Positions 34,715 through 44,990 of a DNA stretch of 47,761 nt are shown here, one piece after another. A program made the position numbers and the translations under genes. Within the stretch, counting starts at the first letter, position 1. Each line of letters starts with the position of its first letter. Origin of the DNA: a virus; the IMG/VR virus record IMGVR_UViG_3300022937_000036, positions 1-47,761 of that record, one strand, 5' to 3'. A model generated the notes under the pieces. The model worked only from the letters and a program-made list of their open reading frames with translations. It did not search any database and was not told where the DNA came from.

Positions 34715-36496
34715 CTACGCTTGGGTTACTGGTGTAATGCTGAGACTAGTTACTGATTGTCCAGATGTTAGTTTAATTCTTACAAAAATATCATTAGTAG
34801 AAGAATTAGAACTACTTTCTGATCCGAAAGTACAGCCTATCGCTGTATTATTTAGTGCTGTATTGAGAGGTAAGATATAGTCGATAGCGCAACCACCAAC
34901 GGCAATTCCAGATCCAGAATATCTTTCATATAAATCCAACCAACCATTAGTAGCAGCATTCAAAGATTGTACATTAGGAATATTTGAAGTCATCCATATT
35001 CCTGCAACTCCACTGGGAGAATTTATATTGATAGTAAAGTTTTGTACGGAAGATCTGGTAAATTTGAATGTAAAGTATTGAGCACCAGATCTAGATCCAC
35101 CAGAAAGGTCTGGACCATATGGAAGATATGTAGTAGTATAATCAGTTTCGTCGTGACTCAAAACTCCACCAACAACAGTTGCTTCAAAATCGTTAATTGT
35201 AATAAATTGATTGAAATTTATCGTGCTTCCATTCCAAATATTTGCAGGATTATCAGTTGCACTAATTGAATTTATCCTAACACCATTTCCCGACCCAGAA
35301 CCAACATTACCAATAACAACATTTTGTTCATCAATTTTAGTAGAAGATGGTGTTCCACCTTTTACTAAGATTACTTTTGTGTATGTTGGTGTATGATTTC
35401 TTGTTGAATATCCATTATCAACAGTAAAAGTTGGAAAGTTATTAGAAGCAATGTGAGTGTCTCTAATTGGTAAATTTACTGTATAATTTGTAGTAGAAGA
35501 ACTCAAATAGTTTTGTGGCAATGGTACAGAAATACTAGCATCTGAATATGTAATATCGTTTACAGTTTCAAAATTGGTAACAGCACTTACTGTAATAAAT
35601 GTATTGCTAGAAGGAAATACATTCCCAGATAAATTTCCAAAATTCAATTCCACCTGATATGAATTGGACTGACTAAAATGTGGAATACCACTGCTATAAT
35701 TATAGTTTGCTGTTAGTGGTTCTGTTATTGTAGAAGTGCAAGTTGGTTGACCAGGATTTGATGTGTCATACAACCATTGAACTTTTTGTGAAAGAATTGC
35801 AGATTGTGAAAATTGCAACTCATTCCATCCACTAGTATTAGATCCTGTAGCATAGAAATCATAAGATTGCCAGAACCCCGTTGGATCTCCAGTGATCGTT
35901 CCATAATCTACATTATTAGAAATAATCAAATCATCATACGTTCCTGAATTATCAGTATCATCAAAAGTTACGGAACCTACACTAGAACCATTTCTGTTTA
36001 CAGATAATGTTCCGCTATTTCCTGGACCAAAAGTTTCTTTTAGTTCTGTAACATAATTTGCTGTTCTTAAAACTTTTACTGTACTTCCTGCTCCTGGTAA
36101 AGAAGCAATTCCATTATCTAATCCAGTAACACCAGAGCAATATCTGTACTGAGTATATTGATCTAGATCAATACTAGTATTTGATATAGTTTGTGGTTGA
36201 GTGGGAATAATTCTTCCTAAAAAAGTATTCAAACCATCAACAGCATCTGCTACTTTTGTGTTTTGATCGAGAACAACTGCATAAGTGCTGTTTGTATAAG
36301 AACCATCTGTTGGCAAACCAATAACTCCTGCTTCTGCAGCAGTAAGTGCGTCATAAACTAAATTAACAGCATCAACAACATTTGTAGTTGTGTCAACATC
36401 CAAATTGGATATGTCTCCTACGTCTGTAGCAATATTATTGATTTCTCTTCTTTGTTGCTCAAACGTGAATGTTTTCGCTACGTTTCTAGTTGCCAT
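34715..36496 (-). CDS. gp9-like baseplate wedge/fibre connector protein
   Basis: The 593-residue protein has an N-terminal helical segment (RNVAKTFTFEQQRREINNIA, then TDVGDISNLDVDTTTNVVDA) followed by two AVN units (VVDAVNLVYDALTAAE near 45, VADAVDGLNTFLG near 82) that match the INELK units of the next protein. The rest is a long beta-rich fibre region (residues ~150-590). T4 gp9 (288 residues) connects long tail fibres to the baseplate. Proteins with this N-terminus are annotated as gp9 in cyanophages as far as I recall, and gene order (gp8, gp9, gp10) agrees. Sequence alone does not prove homology. It overlaps the 67-residue gene by 11 bases, and a possible CATAAATA promoter lies 55 bases upstream. 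Confidence 0.65.
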   Translation of the reverse strand: MATRNVAKTFTFEQQRREINNIATDVGDISNLDVDTTTNVVDAVNLVYDALTAAEAGVIGLPTDGSYTNSTYAVVLDQNTKVADAVDGLNTFLGRIIPTQPQTISNTSIDLDQYTQYRYCSGVTGLDNGIASLPGAGSTVKVLRTANYVTELKETFGPGNSGTLSVNRNGSSVGSVTFDDTDNSGTYDDLIISNNVDYGTITGDPTGFWQSYDFYATGSNTSGWNELQFSQSAILSQKVQWLYDTSNPGQPTCTSTITEPLTANYNYSSGIPHFSQSNSYQVELNFGNLSGNVFPSSNTFITVSAVTNFETVNDITYSDASISVPLPQNYLSSSTTNYTVNLPIRDTHIASNNFPTFTVDNGYSTRNHTPTYTKVILVKGGTPSSTKIDEQNVVIGNVGSGSGNGVRINSISATDNPANIWNGSTINFNQFITINDFEATVVGGVLSHDETDYTTTYLPYGPDLSGGSRSGAQYFTFKFTRSSVQNFTININSPSGVAGIWMTSNIPNVQSLNAATNGWLDLYERYSGSGIAVGGCAIDYILPLNTALNNTAIGCTFGSESSSNSSTNDIFVRIKLTSGQSVTSLSITPVTQA

Positions 36497-36689
36497 TTTT
36501 GATTAGCTCTTTTAGTAAAGTTTTTATTTCAGAAACTTCATTCTTCAAAATATTTATGTCCTCCAAAGCATTGTTTAAAGACTTCAACTTTCTCCTAGCT
36601 TCTATTGCTGATGGGTCATGATTAATTATTGCACCAGTATTTTTATCTCGCAATAATCCATCATGACCCTTTACTTTTATATAATCCAT
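36486..36689 (-). CDS. Conserved small coiled-coil protein, 67 residues
   Basis: Residues 1-25 (MDYIKVKGHDGLLRDKNTGA, then IINHD) carry the pattern kvkGhdgLlRDkxtgAIin, common in a small protein family of marine T4-like phages. Residues 28-65 (AIEARRKLKSLNNALEDINI, then LKNEVSEIKTLLKELIKNG) are a helical coiled coil. The start overlaps the stop of the 2764-residue gene (TAATG) and the end overlaps the gp9-like start, so it is embedded in the baseplate operon. Its role is unknown. A coiled-coil assembly or connector peptide is possible. Confidence 0.8.
   Translation of the reverse strand: MDYIKVKGHDGLLRDKNTGAIINHDPSAIEARRKLKSLNNALEDINILKNEVSEIKTLLKELIKNGN
36551..36558 (-). promoter_or_regulatory. 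Possible internal late promoter CATAAATA
   Basis: The minus strand reads GGACATAAATATTTTG inside the 67-residue gene, 55 bases upstream of the gp9-like start. It differs from TATAAATA at one base. It could be a chance match in AT-rich coding sequence, but it is well placed to drive the gp9-like and gp10-like genes, for which no other promoter is visible. Confidence 0.3.
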
Positions 36690-39600
36690 TAGAATCCTGC
36701 AACCGCACGAATGTCTTGAATCTTAGGAACATATACTGGATCGGATCCGAGCATTACAATTTTGATAGCAAACGAAGAAAATTCGGGGAGATCTGATACA
36801 CTATATTTTAGATCTTGATAAGAAGATTGCTTTTCAACAACACTGGAAATTGTATTGTTGCTATTAGCAAGTTCACTTGTATCAGGATGACCATTATCAT
36901 TGAAATAGATCCACTCAATATCATCAAAGTTTTCTTGACTTGAAGACTTCTTGAATTTATACAGGACTTGAATATTTTCTATTTCTTTTACATTTGCTAA
37001 GAGGTGAACATCAATAGAAGTAGCTGGACTTGCTATGTAAACTTCTTTAGTTACATACTTGGAAATTGTGGAACTATTGTTTGAAGTATCTTCTTCTACA
37101 TAATCAACACCATTTTCATATCTAACTCTAGACACTTCAATGAACAGTGATTCATCATCGGGTTGTGCTGGATAAGATATAATGTCTCCTACACGGAAGA
37201 TATCGCTGGATTGACTATCGGAATCAGATGCTCTTGTAAACAAGTTGTTATCAATAATCCTTCCAGTATAATCATCATTGATTGGTCTGAAGTCGGTTCT
37301 TAGAGTCAATTCTCTGGAATTTCTATTCCAAATAATTGAAGTTCCGCTAATAATATTGTCATATGTAATTGTAGGAGTAATTGGATTCCTAGCAGTAATC
37401 GTAATCGATTCTCCAGCAGCAGATTGAGTAGAACTATTGATAACAGGAACAATCAATGATGGTGAAGTTCCAACTGTAATAGTTGGGGGATTATTATCAT
37501 TGATAAATTGTTCTAGTTGCAGTTCTTCTCCTTGAATAAATCCTTGTTTTGTTTTTAATTTTACAAATGCATTTGTTCCATCAATCTTGACTATTTGACC
37601 AGCAGCTTCAGAAGAAACTCCTTTTACACTCTTGTTATTTGTGTAAGTAATGTCTGGTGTGTTAGTTGCAAGAGCAAATGTGTAAACTGGATAAAATTCC
37701 AGAATTTGATTCTGCCTTCCATATCTTTGTTCTGTACCAACAGGATTTTCAATTCTATTAGAAACAGTTTTTACTGAACAGCTAGACAAATCAATCACTG
37801 GAGACAAGTATGAAACATCAGATGTCAGATTTATTTTGTAAACTAAAGAATCATCAATATTGTTGAGAATTTCATTTATGGGAGAACTAATAACTTTTTG
37901 ATTGTTAAAATAATGACTTTCATTCAAGAATGTTTTTTCATAATCATTTTGTGAATAAGAAGAGTAATTAGTTGATGTAGAATCAACAGGAACAATGTTG
38001 GTGGTTTTTACGAAAGTTTCTAGTTTTGTTCCAGAAACAGTAATGTATCTAACTTGTGGATATAGAGTTTCGTATTTTCTATTGTAAGCAGCATATAAGT
38101 TATTACCACCTGCAATATCATTTGAAGATGCTTTTCCAGGAACAATTATATTGTAAGAATCAATTCCAGAGTTTGTAACTTGGAAAAGATTTGTGTTGAA
38201 TACTGAAGAATTCAAACCACCAACTGATCCAGATCCTCTATAAAATACATATGAATTTCCATTTCCGTCAAATCCATGATCTCTATGATTTACTTTGACT
38301 ACATTAGAATTTCCTCTAAACAAGGTAGAAGTTGCAGTGGATCCAGCAGTAGCATCAGTTTCAAATGTATTTGCAGTTAATTTTTCATATCTAAGTGGGG
38401 AATTTTTCAATAACAACTCAGCAGTTCTGCTGATATCAAATTCGGCACGATACATATTGAACTTTAGATCTTGATCTAGATCTTCTGTCCAATTTTCTGT
38501 ATTTTGTGATTTGTATAAAGATCCGAGTGATGGTTGACTCGTAATAACAGTACTAGTTGAAATATCAGTTTCTCCTAACTTAGAAGACCAGAGTTTATAA
38601 TCAGTAGAATCTGTTTCTATTACTAACGCATATTCTGTATTATTTTCCAAATAAACTGGATAATCGAACATAAAGTTAGTTGGTGTAGTAGACTCTGTGA
38701 GACCTTCGAAATCGGTTGCTATGCCCATTCTAACTGCTGGGGTATCTATCTCTATCAAAGTTTCAATTACGCATCCTCCAGCGCCATTACCGACGCCTTT
38801 GATGACAACTGATGGTGCTTCGGTATATCCAAAACCAGAAATTGCAACATCTACATTATAAATTTTTCCATTGGAAACACTAACTTGAGCAGTTGCTACT
38901 GATCCACCAGGAAGTTGTGGACTTTCTATAGTAAGAACAGCACTGTCATAATTTGATCCTGTTTCTTTAATAATAATGTCAGAGAGTTTTCCGCTATCTT
39001 TTGCAATTTTTAATTTGAGTGAAGTTCCATTTGCAGCATTTGCTGTAGTAATTGAAGGAACTTCTAGATCTTCATTTTGACGGAACGACTTTCCATTATG
39101 GTTGGATAACACTAATGTGTATACTTGCTCATTTGTTAGTGAGAAAATTCCTTGTGCATTTGCAACTAACTCTACTCCATTCTTATCAATTATTCTGGAG
39201 ATTGGTCCAGAAGCAGCAGAAGTAGATCCAACTATGTACTCATCTTTTTTGACAGAAACAGATCCTGTAGAGAAACACTTCAAATATGTTTCTGGAGATA
39301 ATGATTTTTCTGTTCCAGGAACTATATTTTTTGCTGGTTTTTCATAATTTACATTTGTCAAATAAACTCTTGCGGGAATAGTAGCACTCTTTTCTTTGAA
39401 GAATAAATCCAATCCCGTCACAAAAACTCCACCTTCATAATTTTCAACTTTGAATATTTGTGCAAGGGGATTTGGTTTTATGGGATTATCAGTATTGCTG
39501 TCAACAAATTGAACACCCTCATTTGATTTGAAGTATGAAGGTTTTGTTGATATAATACTTGAAGGATTTTGAGGAAGTATACCAGAAGCATAATACTTAA

Positions 39601-42600
39601 TTTCTGCATAACTATCTACAGATGTCTTATCTTCATTTGTGCTACTGGATGTAAATCTAAATGTTAGTTCTCCTGTAGTAAACTTCAATTCTTCGGAAGA
39701 TGTATCATAGTCTACAGTAGAGATATCACCTCCCCATAAAGAATTTTCTTTTGGTGCATAACCAAATGGAAGTAGAATCAACCCACTTGCATTTCCATTA
39801 CTATCTGTTTTTATTTGACCATTGAAAGCAGATAAAGAGTTACCAGCAATTCCAGTAAATCTCAAGTCTGGATTTACCCAACGATTGATATTTCTACCTT
39901 CTAGGAAAACAGAAATATTAGTATTTGGTTTTAGTCTCTCTATAGCAAACTTGATTGGTTTTGATCTTGCGAAGAATTGTAGCGAAGATGATACAATGTT
40001 TTCTCCAATTTTTTTAGATACAACACCTTTTGCGAGATCATTATTTTGTGGACTTACATTTGAACTACTACCAACTGAAGCAACCTGTACAGAAGACTTA
40101 GAGATTAGTAGATTGTTTTCTCCTAATGAATTTATTGGAGTGAAAGCAGTAGAGGTTCCTACCCAATTCACAATATATGAATTGTATAAACTAGACAAAC
40201 TTTCTTTTGGATCTTCTTTTGCTAAGAAAATATTATACAAATTTGTATTTGTATCAATAATTAATGGTTCAATAGTATCGGCATACCATTGATCTATTTG
40301 TGGAGAAAGATGTCCCTCTCCAACATATTGAAATACTACAAATGGATTTGGATTGATAGTTTTAGAAGCAAAATCATTTCCTAATAGTTTTAGTTCAGTA
40401 TATGGAAGCGTAACAATATCACCAGATTTCTTATAACCAGCAACTGTTCTTTGATCTTCTCTCGTGTATAGTTCTTTTAGATCAATTGAATCTTCTTTTG
40501 ATTGTGGTCTTAATACAGATTGTCTACTATCAATAGAGCATCTATAATCGGGAGATGATAGGAACCCAATACTATGAGATTCAAAATTATCCACAAAGAA
40601 ACCACTCTTGAATCTATCAAGACCAACACTATCTTTGATTTGCATGTTTAGAGCTTGTTGCTCCAAAATACTCAATGTTGTATAATATTCTAAACGTTCA
40701 ATACGTTTTTCTAATTTTCCAATATCTTTCATCGTATATCTACGATGTTCAACTGGAGTAATTCTTACATTTTTGCTGCTTGGCGTAAAAGCAGGAATGT
40801 AAGCATAGAACAATGGAATAGCATCTTTTATGTCATCTGGTTTGGATGGGTTCAATGAAGAGTTACCTTCTTTGACAACAAACTCGCCTCTCTTGTTCAA
40901 GAAAATACCATCAATTCTGTCAAGATACTCTACTTGACTAAATGAGAACGTATACTCTAAATTTGCATCTGGCGCAGGAGTGCTAGAAACAACAGATCCA
41001 GATCCAGTGAAATTACTAGTAGTTATTTCTAAAGATGAAGTGTCCTGATATCCAGGAACAATAGTATTTGAATTTACTTTTGGTCTAAAATCAATAACAT
41101 TTTTTAGATTGATATTTCCAAGAACTGATGAATTGAATGTAGGAATTTCATCTTCTAATACACCCGCTTCATGTAAGTAACTATCAATTGTTGCAAAATC
41201 ACCTTGAGAATGTTCAAAATAATCAAATCCAATAATTAGTTGTCCAACGGTTGGTTCAAATCCTGGTCTGATTACAATCCTAGAAACATCGTAAATTGTA
41301 TCTCTTTGACCATCATCAAAGGTAAATCTATTAGTTACATCTTTTCCAGAAATAAGATTGCCTGAGTTATCAACTTCTGGTGGTTGCGTACTTGTACCTT
41401 CGTAGATATATCTTATCTTATAAACGTCAGAATATGATAGTTTTTCCACAACATCGCTATCATAATTTGTTCCTCTAAGTGGAACTACTCTATCTCCAGA
41501 AGAATCAACTACAATTCTTTTATTCTCGATTGCTGTTTTTAGTCTTGGTTTTGCATTTTCTACTTCTACAGTTGCAGTAAGTTTTAGTTCTGGTGCTGTA
41601 AAGTTTGCAATTGATGATACATTTGTATTGAAGTAACTAGATGGCAATTCTATCGATAGACTTCCTGATGTTAATCCACTCGCAGTGTCTGTAGATGATA
41701 CAATACTAACACTGTCTGGATCAATGTAAATCAGATCACCGTTTTCAACTAAGTCTGCATCATTCTTATTAAGAACAGTGATTACATAATTCTTTTCATT
41801 GAAAGTTGTAAATCTCTGAGTACCAAATGGAAGTTGTGCTGCAAATGTAATAATACCTCCACCAGTAGATCCAGCGGCAACAAAGTCTCTACGGAAATAA
41901 TATTTGATTTTGCTATCTTCACCGCCAGTAGAAATTTGTTTTACTTCTTTTCCTCCTGTTGGGAAAAGGAGAGTTCCTGAATTTATATTCTGTACTTTTG
42001 GACGTAACAATACAACACTAGTATTATTTACATCGGCATATAAAGTTTCATCTAGATAAATTCTAGTTTTAGATGATCCTTTTTGTACCGTAGCATATTG
42101 CACTACACCTCTAATAACATTGTTATCTACATCAGAGAACTGTACTAAATCTCCCTGAGAAACAACCGAACTAGCATCAGAATTGAAACTTGTAGATTCT
42201 AAAAACTTATTTCCTTTGGAACCAAAGAAAGTAAAATCAGTTACAGAAGAAAGATTTGCATAATCTTTATTATCTAATATTACATCTGCTGTAAATGTAT
42301 TAATTCCACCAGATCCATAATTACATCCCATGGATTTTACATTATTTGGTGCATACGTAGTTACAGTATTTCTGTTTAGAACTGGTACGATAACAGCTTG
42401 CTCAGCAACTGTTGCTCCATCGGTATCTAAAGTCACTACAGGTGGAATTGTATATTCTTCTGATACTGATGCTTTGTCTAAAATATCAACCTTATAAATT
42501 GATTGACCTAAACGACCAACTAAAATCTGACTCTCGTTATAGAGAATGCCATTTATTCTTATCTTAGTGGTAGAAGGATATCCGTTTCCTCTCTTCTGTA

Positions 42601-44983
42601 CTATCAAATGAGAAATTGTATTTTCTTTTGCAATGTTTAATAGATTACCAGATTCGTCTCTAATTGTTTCTCCTGGAATGAATTTTCCAGAGAGTGTTTT
42701 TATGAAAAGAATATTCCCTGTTGAGTAAACACCATTGGATGCACCTTCTACGACTCCATATGCTTTGCTAGTCAGACCATAAACATATTCACCTACATCA
42801 TAAGTTCCCTGTGTTATAATAGTATCTAAAATAATTTTAGTGTAGAATTGTGGGTCGAAATAAGACAATGCATACTTTGCATTATATGCTTCTCCACCTT
42901 GATCTAATACACCTTTAGAAAGAACGATATCGGAGTCTGGGTTGAATCCATCTCCTCTTTCTTGCAAGTAGAAATTATTTGGTTTTATTGTTCCTATAAC
43001 AGGAGTAATTGTATCACTATAATCGATTATCTCAGCAAACTTAGAAGCTGATAAATCGATAACTGTTCCTTGACCAGTTGGTGTTGTATTATTAGCAACA
43101 AACTCTGTTCCTTCATCTGGACTGTCTGCGCCAATTTCAGTCCAGTTGGTATTTGATGCAGATACAATCTTATATTGTCTTCCTGGTATTATTTCACTTG
43201 CATTGAGAACTACTTCATCTGCAGTTGCATCTTGTTCTGATAAAAATAAAATTCTCCTTTTATTAAATGAAGTCTCATCATATTCCACTAAAACATTTTC
43301 TAAGTCTTTTTTATTTCCAGCAACAGTAATTTCTAAGTATTTTGCAGATTCTCCTTGTGCTGGATTTATTGCTGGTTTATAAACCTTAGTAAAAGACAGT
43401 ACTTCAACAGAGTCAACAATATTTTCTGCTGCTCTTGTTCTTACATACCAAAGATTGGCAAATGTATTTTCTAGATCATTTGCATTGATTGTTTCAATTG
43501 CATAATCATCATCAACAATCTGTAGAGTTATAGTTTTGATTCCAATGTTAGAATCAAAAAATTGACCTCTTCTACTGATAGAACTTCTATAGTTATCACT
43601 AGACTCAGTTCCACTCAAACCTACATATCCGTCATTAAATAAGTTTGATAAAAAGATTGTTGGATAAGCAGTTAGTTGAGAACCTTCTTTGTTTAGAGGA
43701 ACACTTCCAAAAACATTAGTAATATTGAATGTTGGAAGTCCACTTGCTTTGACAGTAACATTTTCAGAACTTGTACTTTCTCTTGCTTTATTGAGTTCTA
43801 AAAATTTTGTTTCTTTATTGACAATTTCATATCCTTTAATATATGCTTTACCAGGACCAACGCTGGCAATCATCTTTCTGGATGCTTCTAATTCAGAAAG
43901 ACCATTATACAATCCAAACTCATCAGCAGAATAGACACCGTTATTTTGATTTCTTTGTGAATATTCTCTAATATTGACAGAAAAATCTTCTACTACATAA
44001 TCACCACTCTCATCATATGTTCTTCTAGCAAGAGTTTGTTCTAATAAATTGTAGTCTGTTGCTGTTACTTTCTTTTGAATTGCTCCTTGTGATACTGTAA
44101 TAATTTGAATAAAATTCTTATCAGTAATTTCATTTAGTTCAAACTTTTTAAGTTCTAACTGAATTCGCAAACGATGCGCTCCAGGAGCAGTTTGGTTTGA
44201 AGAACCAATAGCATTATCATATAGTGATAAATCTTTTTCTGGTGTAACAATATCTTCTACAATAGTAAATCCAATCTTTGCAGAAGGTCTATTGTAATAT
44301 GAATCAATAACTAAAAGCTCTTCTTGATTTTTTACAAAATAACCATTGACAAAATAAATTCCTTCTTCCACCTTTACACCAGAAGCATATCCCATTGCTG
44401 GACTTTCTAATGTAATAGTTTGATTTGTATTTGGATTCGTGACAGAAATACTAGTTGGAAGAACGCTTCCATCAGTACCTACAACCATTAGAGGAGTATT
44501 TACTCCATCAACTACTTCCAGAGTTTCTCCTTGTCTAAAAGTAAGTTCTTCACTAGAATTTCCACTGGTAATATAGTTTACATAAAGAGTATCAGCACTA
44601 GAATCTGTCGCTAAATTTACAGACAGAATCACTGCTTCAACACCAGAAGTCAAACCTTGAACAGTTTGACCAATCAGTTGTGTAATATCATATTTTTTAT
44701 ATACAATATTATTATCTTCATTTACCGCTACTTCGGATACTGAAGATAATTTTACATAGTTTAGTTTCGTATTGAGACTAACTTCTCCAGGTATTACAAG
44801 TTCGCCTTGCTTGAAAGAGTATTTTCCAAAACTCTCAATTTGATTTTGTAAAATTGATTGGAGTTGTGTTAATTCACGTCCTTGGATGGAATATCCAGGG
44901 CGAAATAGTACTTTATAAAAATTCTTATCTGCGTCGAAATCGTCGTAGTAAGGATTTACATTAAGGTTAGTCTTCTGTGGCAT
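36689..44983 (-). CDS. Giant DUF4815-type baseplate protein, 2764 residues
   Basis: Residues ~5-400 (NVNPYYDDFDADKNFYKVLF, then RPGYSIQGRELTQLQSILQN, later GIYFVNGYFVKN and GPGKAYIKGYEI) match the DUF4815 family of phage structural proteins, which continues in an internal block (RITPVEHRRYTMKDIGKLEK, then RIERLEYYTTLSILEQQALN). The TNWTEIGA module lies at 595-646. Several GxxYxxa, GSNY and GFGY beta modules follow (for example LSDIIIKETGSNYDSAVLTI and VDVAISGFGYTEAPSVVIKG). The C-terminal ~150 residues (VTKEVYIASPATSIDVHLLA, ending DPVYVPKIQDIRAVAGF) form a conserved end. Lying between gp8 and the gp9-like gene, it is probably an extended wedge or wedge-fibre protein. Its leader holds a 13-bp hairpin containing a late-promoter-like element. 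Confidence 0.82.
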   Translation of the reverse strand: MPQKTNLNVNPYYDDFDADKNFYKVLFRPGYSIQGRELTQLQSILQNQIESFGKYSFKQGELVIPGEVSLNTKLNYVKLSSVSEVAVNEDNNIVYKKYDITQLIGQTVQGLTSGVEAVILSVNLATDSSADTLYVNYITSGNSSEELTFRQGETLEVVDGVNTPLMVVGTDGSVLPTSISVTNPNTNQTITLESPAMGYASGVKVEEGIYFVNGYFVKNQEELLVIDSYYNRPSAKIGFTIVEDIVTPEKDLSLYDNAIGSSNQTAPGAHRLRIQLELKKFELNEITDKNFIQIITVSQGAIQKKVTATDYNLLEQTLARRTYDESGDYVVEDFSVNIREYSQRNQNNGVYSADEFGLYNGLSELEASRKMIASVGPGKAYIKGYEIVNKETKFLELNKARESTSSENVTVKASGLPTFNITNVFGSVPLNKEGSQLTAYPTIFLSNLFNDGYVGLSGTESSDNYRSSISRRGQFFDSNIGIKTITLQIVDDDYAIETINANDLENTFANLWYVRTRAAENIVDSVEVLSFTKVYKPAINPAQGESAKYLEITVAGNKKDLENVLVEYDETSFNKRRILFLSEQDATADEVVLNASEIIPGRQYKIVSASNTNWTEIGADSPDEGTEFVANNTTPTGQGTVIDLSASKFAEIIDYSDTITPVIGTIKPNNFYLQERGDGFNPDSDIVLSKGVLDQGGEAYNAKYALSYFDPQFYTKIILDTIITQGTYDVGEYVYGLTSKAYGVVEGASNGVYSTGNILFIKTLSGKFIPGETIRDESGNLLNIAKENTISHLIVQKRGNGYPSTTKIRINGILYNESQILVGRLGQSIYKVDILDKASVSEEYTIPPVVTLDTDGATVAEQAVIVPVLNRNTVTTYAPNNVKSMGCNYGSGGINTFTADVILDNKDYANLSSVTDFTFFGSKGNKFLESTSFNSDASSVVSQGDLVQFSDVDNNVIRGVVQYATVQKGSSKTRIYLDETLYADVNNTSVVLLRPKVQNINSGTLLFPTGGKEVKQISTGGEDSKIKYYFRRDFVAAGSTGGGIITFAAQLPFGTQRFTTFNEKNYVITVLNKNDADLVENGDLIYIDPDSVSIVSSTDTASGLTSGSLSIELPSSYFNTNVSSIANFTAPELKLTATVEVENAKPRLKTAIENKRIVVDSSGDRVVPLRGTNYDSDVVEKLSYSDVYKIRYIYEGTSTQPPEVDNSGNLISGKDVTNRFTFDDGQRDTIYDVSRIVIRPGFEPTVGQLIIGFDYFEHSQGDFATIDSYLHEAGVLEDEIPTFNSSVLGNINLKNVIDFRPKVNSNTIVPGYQDTSSLEITTSNFTGSGSVVSSTPAPDANLEYTFSFSQVEYLDRIDGIFLNKRGEFVVKEGNSSLNPSKPDDIKDAIPLFYAYIPAFTPSSKNVRITPVEHRRYTMKDIGKLEKRIERLEYYTTLSILEQQALNMQIKDSVGLDRFKSGFFVDNFESHSIGFLSSPDYRCSIDSRQSVLRPQSKEDSIDLKELYTREDQRTVAGYKKSGDIVTLPYTELKLLGNDFASKTINPNPFVVFQYVGEGHLSPQIDQWYADTIEPLIIDTNTNLYNIFLAKEDPKESLSSLYNSYIVNWVGTSTAFTPINSLGENNLLISKSSVQVASVGSSSNVSPQNNDLAKGVVSKKIGENIVSSSLQFFARSKPIKFAIERLKPNTNISVFLEGRNINRWVNPDLRFTGIAGNSLSAFNGQIKTDSNGNASGLILLPFGYAPKENSLWGGDISTVDYDTSSEELKFTTGELTFRFTSSSTNEDKTSVDSYAEIKYYASGILPQNPSSIISTKPSYFKSNEGVQFVDSNTDNPIKPNPLAQIFKVENYEGGVFVTGLDLFFKEKSATIPARVYLTNVNYEKPAKNIVPGTEKSLSPETYLKCFSTGSVSVKKDEYIVGSTSAASGPISRIIDKNGVELVANAQGIFSLTNEQVYTLVLSNHNGKSFRQNEDLEVPSITTANAANGTSLKLKIAKDSGKLSDIIIKETGSNYDSAVLTIESPQLPGGSVATAQVSVSNGKIYNVDVAISGFGYTEAPSVVIKGVGNGAGGCVIETLIEIDTPAVRMGIATDFEGLTESTTPTNFMFDYPVYLENNTEYALVIETDSTDYKLWSSKLGETDISTSTVITSQPSLGSLYKSQNTENWTEDLDQDLKFNMYRAEFDISRTAELLLKNSPLRYEKLTANTFETDATAGSTATSTLFRGNSNVVKVNHRDHGFDGNGNSYVFYRGSGSVGGLNSSVFNTNLFQVTNSGIDSYNIIVPGKASSNDIAGGNNLYAAYNRKYETLYPQVRYITVSGTKLETFVKTTNIVPVDSTSTNYSSYSQNDYEKTFLNESHYFNNQKVISSPINEILNNIDDSLVYKINLTSDVSYLSPVIDLSSCSVKTVSNRIENPVGTEQRYGRQNQILEFYPVYTFALATNTPDITYTNNKSVKGVSSEAAGQIVKIDGTNAFVKLKTKQGFIQGEELQLEQFINDNNPPTITVGTSPSLIVPVINSSTQSAAGESITITARNPITPTITYDNIISGTSIIWNRNSRELTLRTDFRPINDDYTGRIIDNNLFTRASDSDSQSSDIFRVGDIISYPAQPDDESLFIEVSRVRYENGVDYVEEDTSNNSSTISKYVTKEVYIASPATSIDVHLLANVKEIENIQVLYKFKKSSSQENFDDIEWIYFNDNGHPDTSELANSNNTISSVVEKQSSYQDLKYSVSDLPEFSSFAIKIVMLGSDPVYVPKIQDIRAVAGF
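43046..43201 (-). repeat. TNWTxIGA module, copy in the 2764-residue protein
   Basis: Residues 595-646 (ASEIIPGRQYKIVSASNTNW, then TEIGADSPDEGTEFVANNTT, then PTGQGTVIDLS). It sits between an ITVAGNKKDLENVLVEYDET beta region (with LFLSEQDATADEVVL) and SKFAEIIDYSDTITPVIG. Plus-strand DNA around 43139-43195 is visibly similar to 32590-32645. Confidence 0.8.
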
Positions 44984-44990
44984 CGTACTC

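Noticed and set aside
39822-40292. 156-codon plus-strand open frame (and many others, for example 7678-8079, 5623-5985, 27472-27837)
   Set aside because: All lie antisense to clearly coding, conserved minus-strand genes and have no family likeness or promoter. They are shadows of AT-rich fibre genes.
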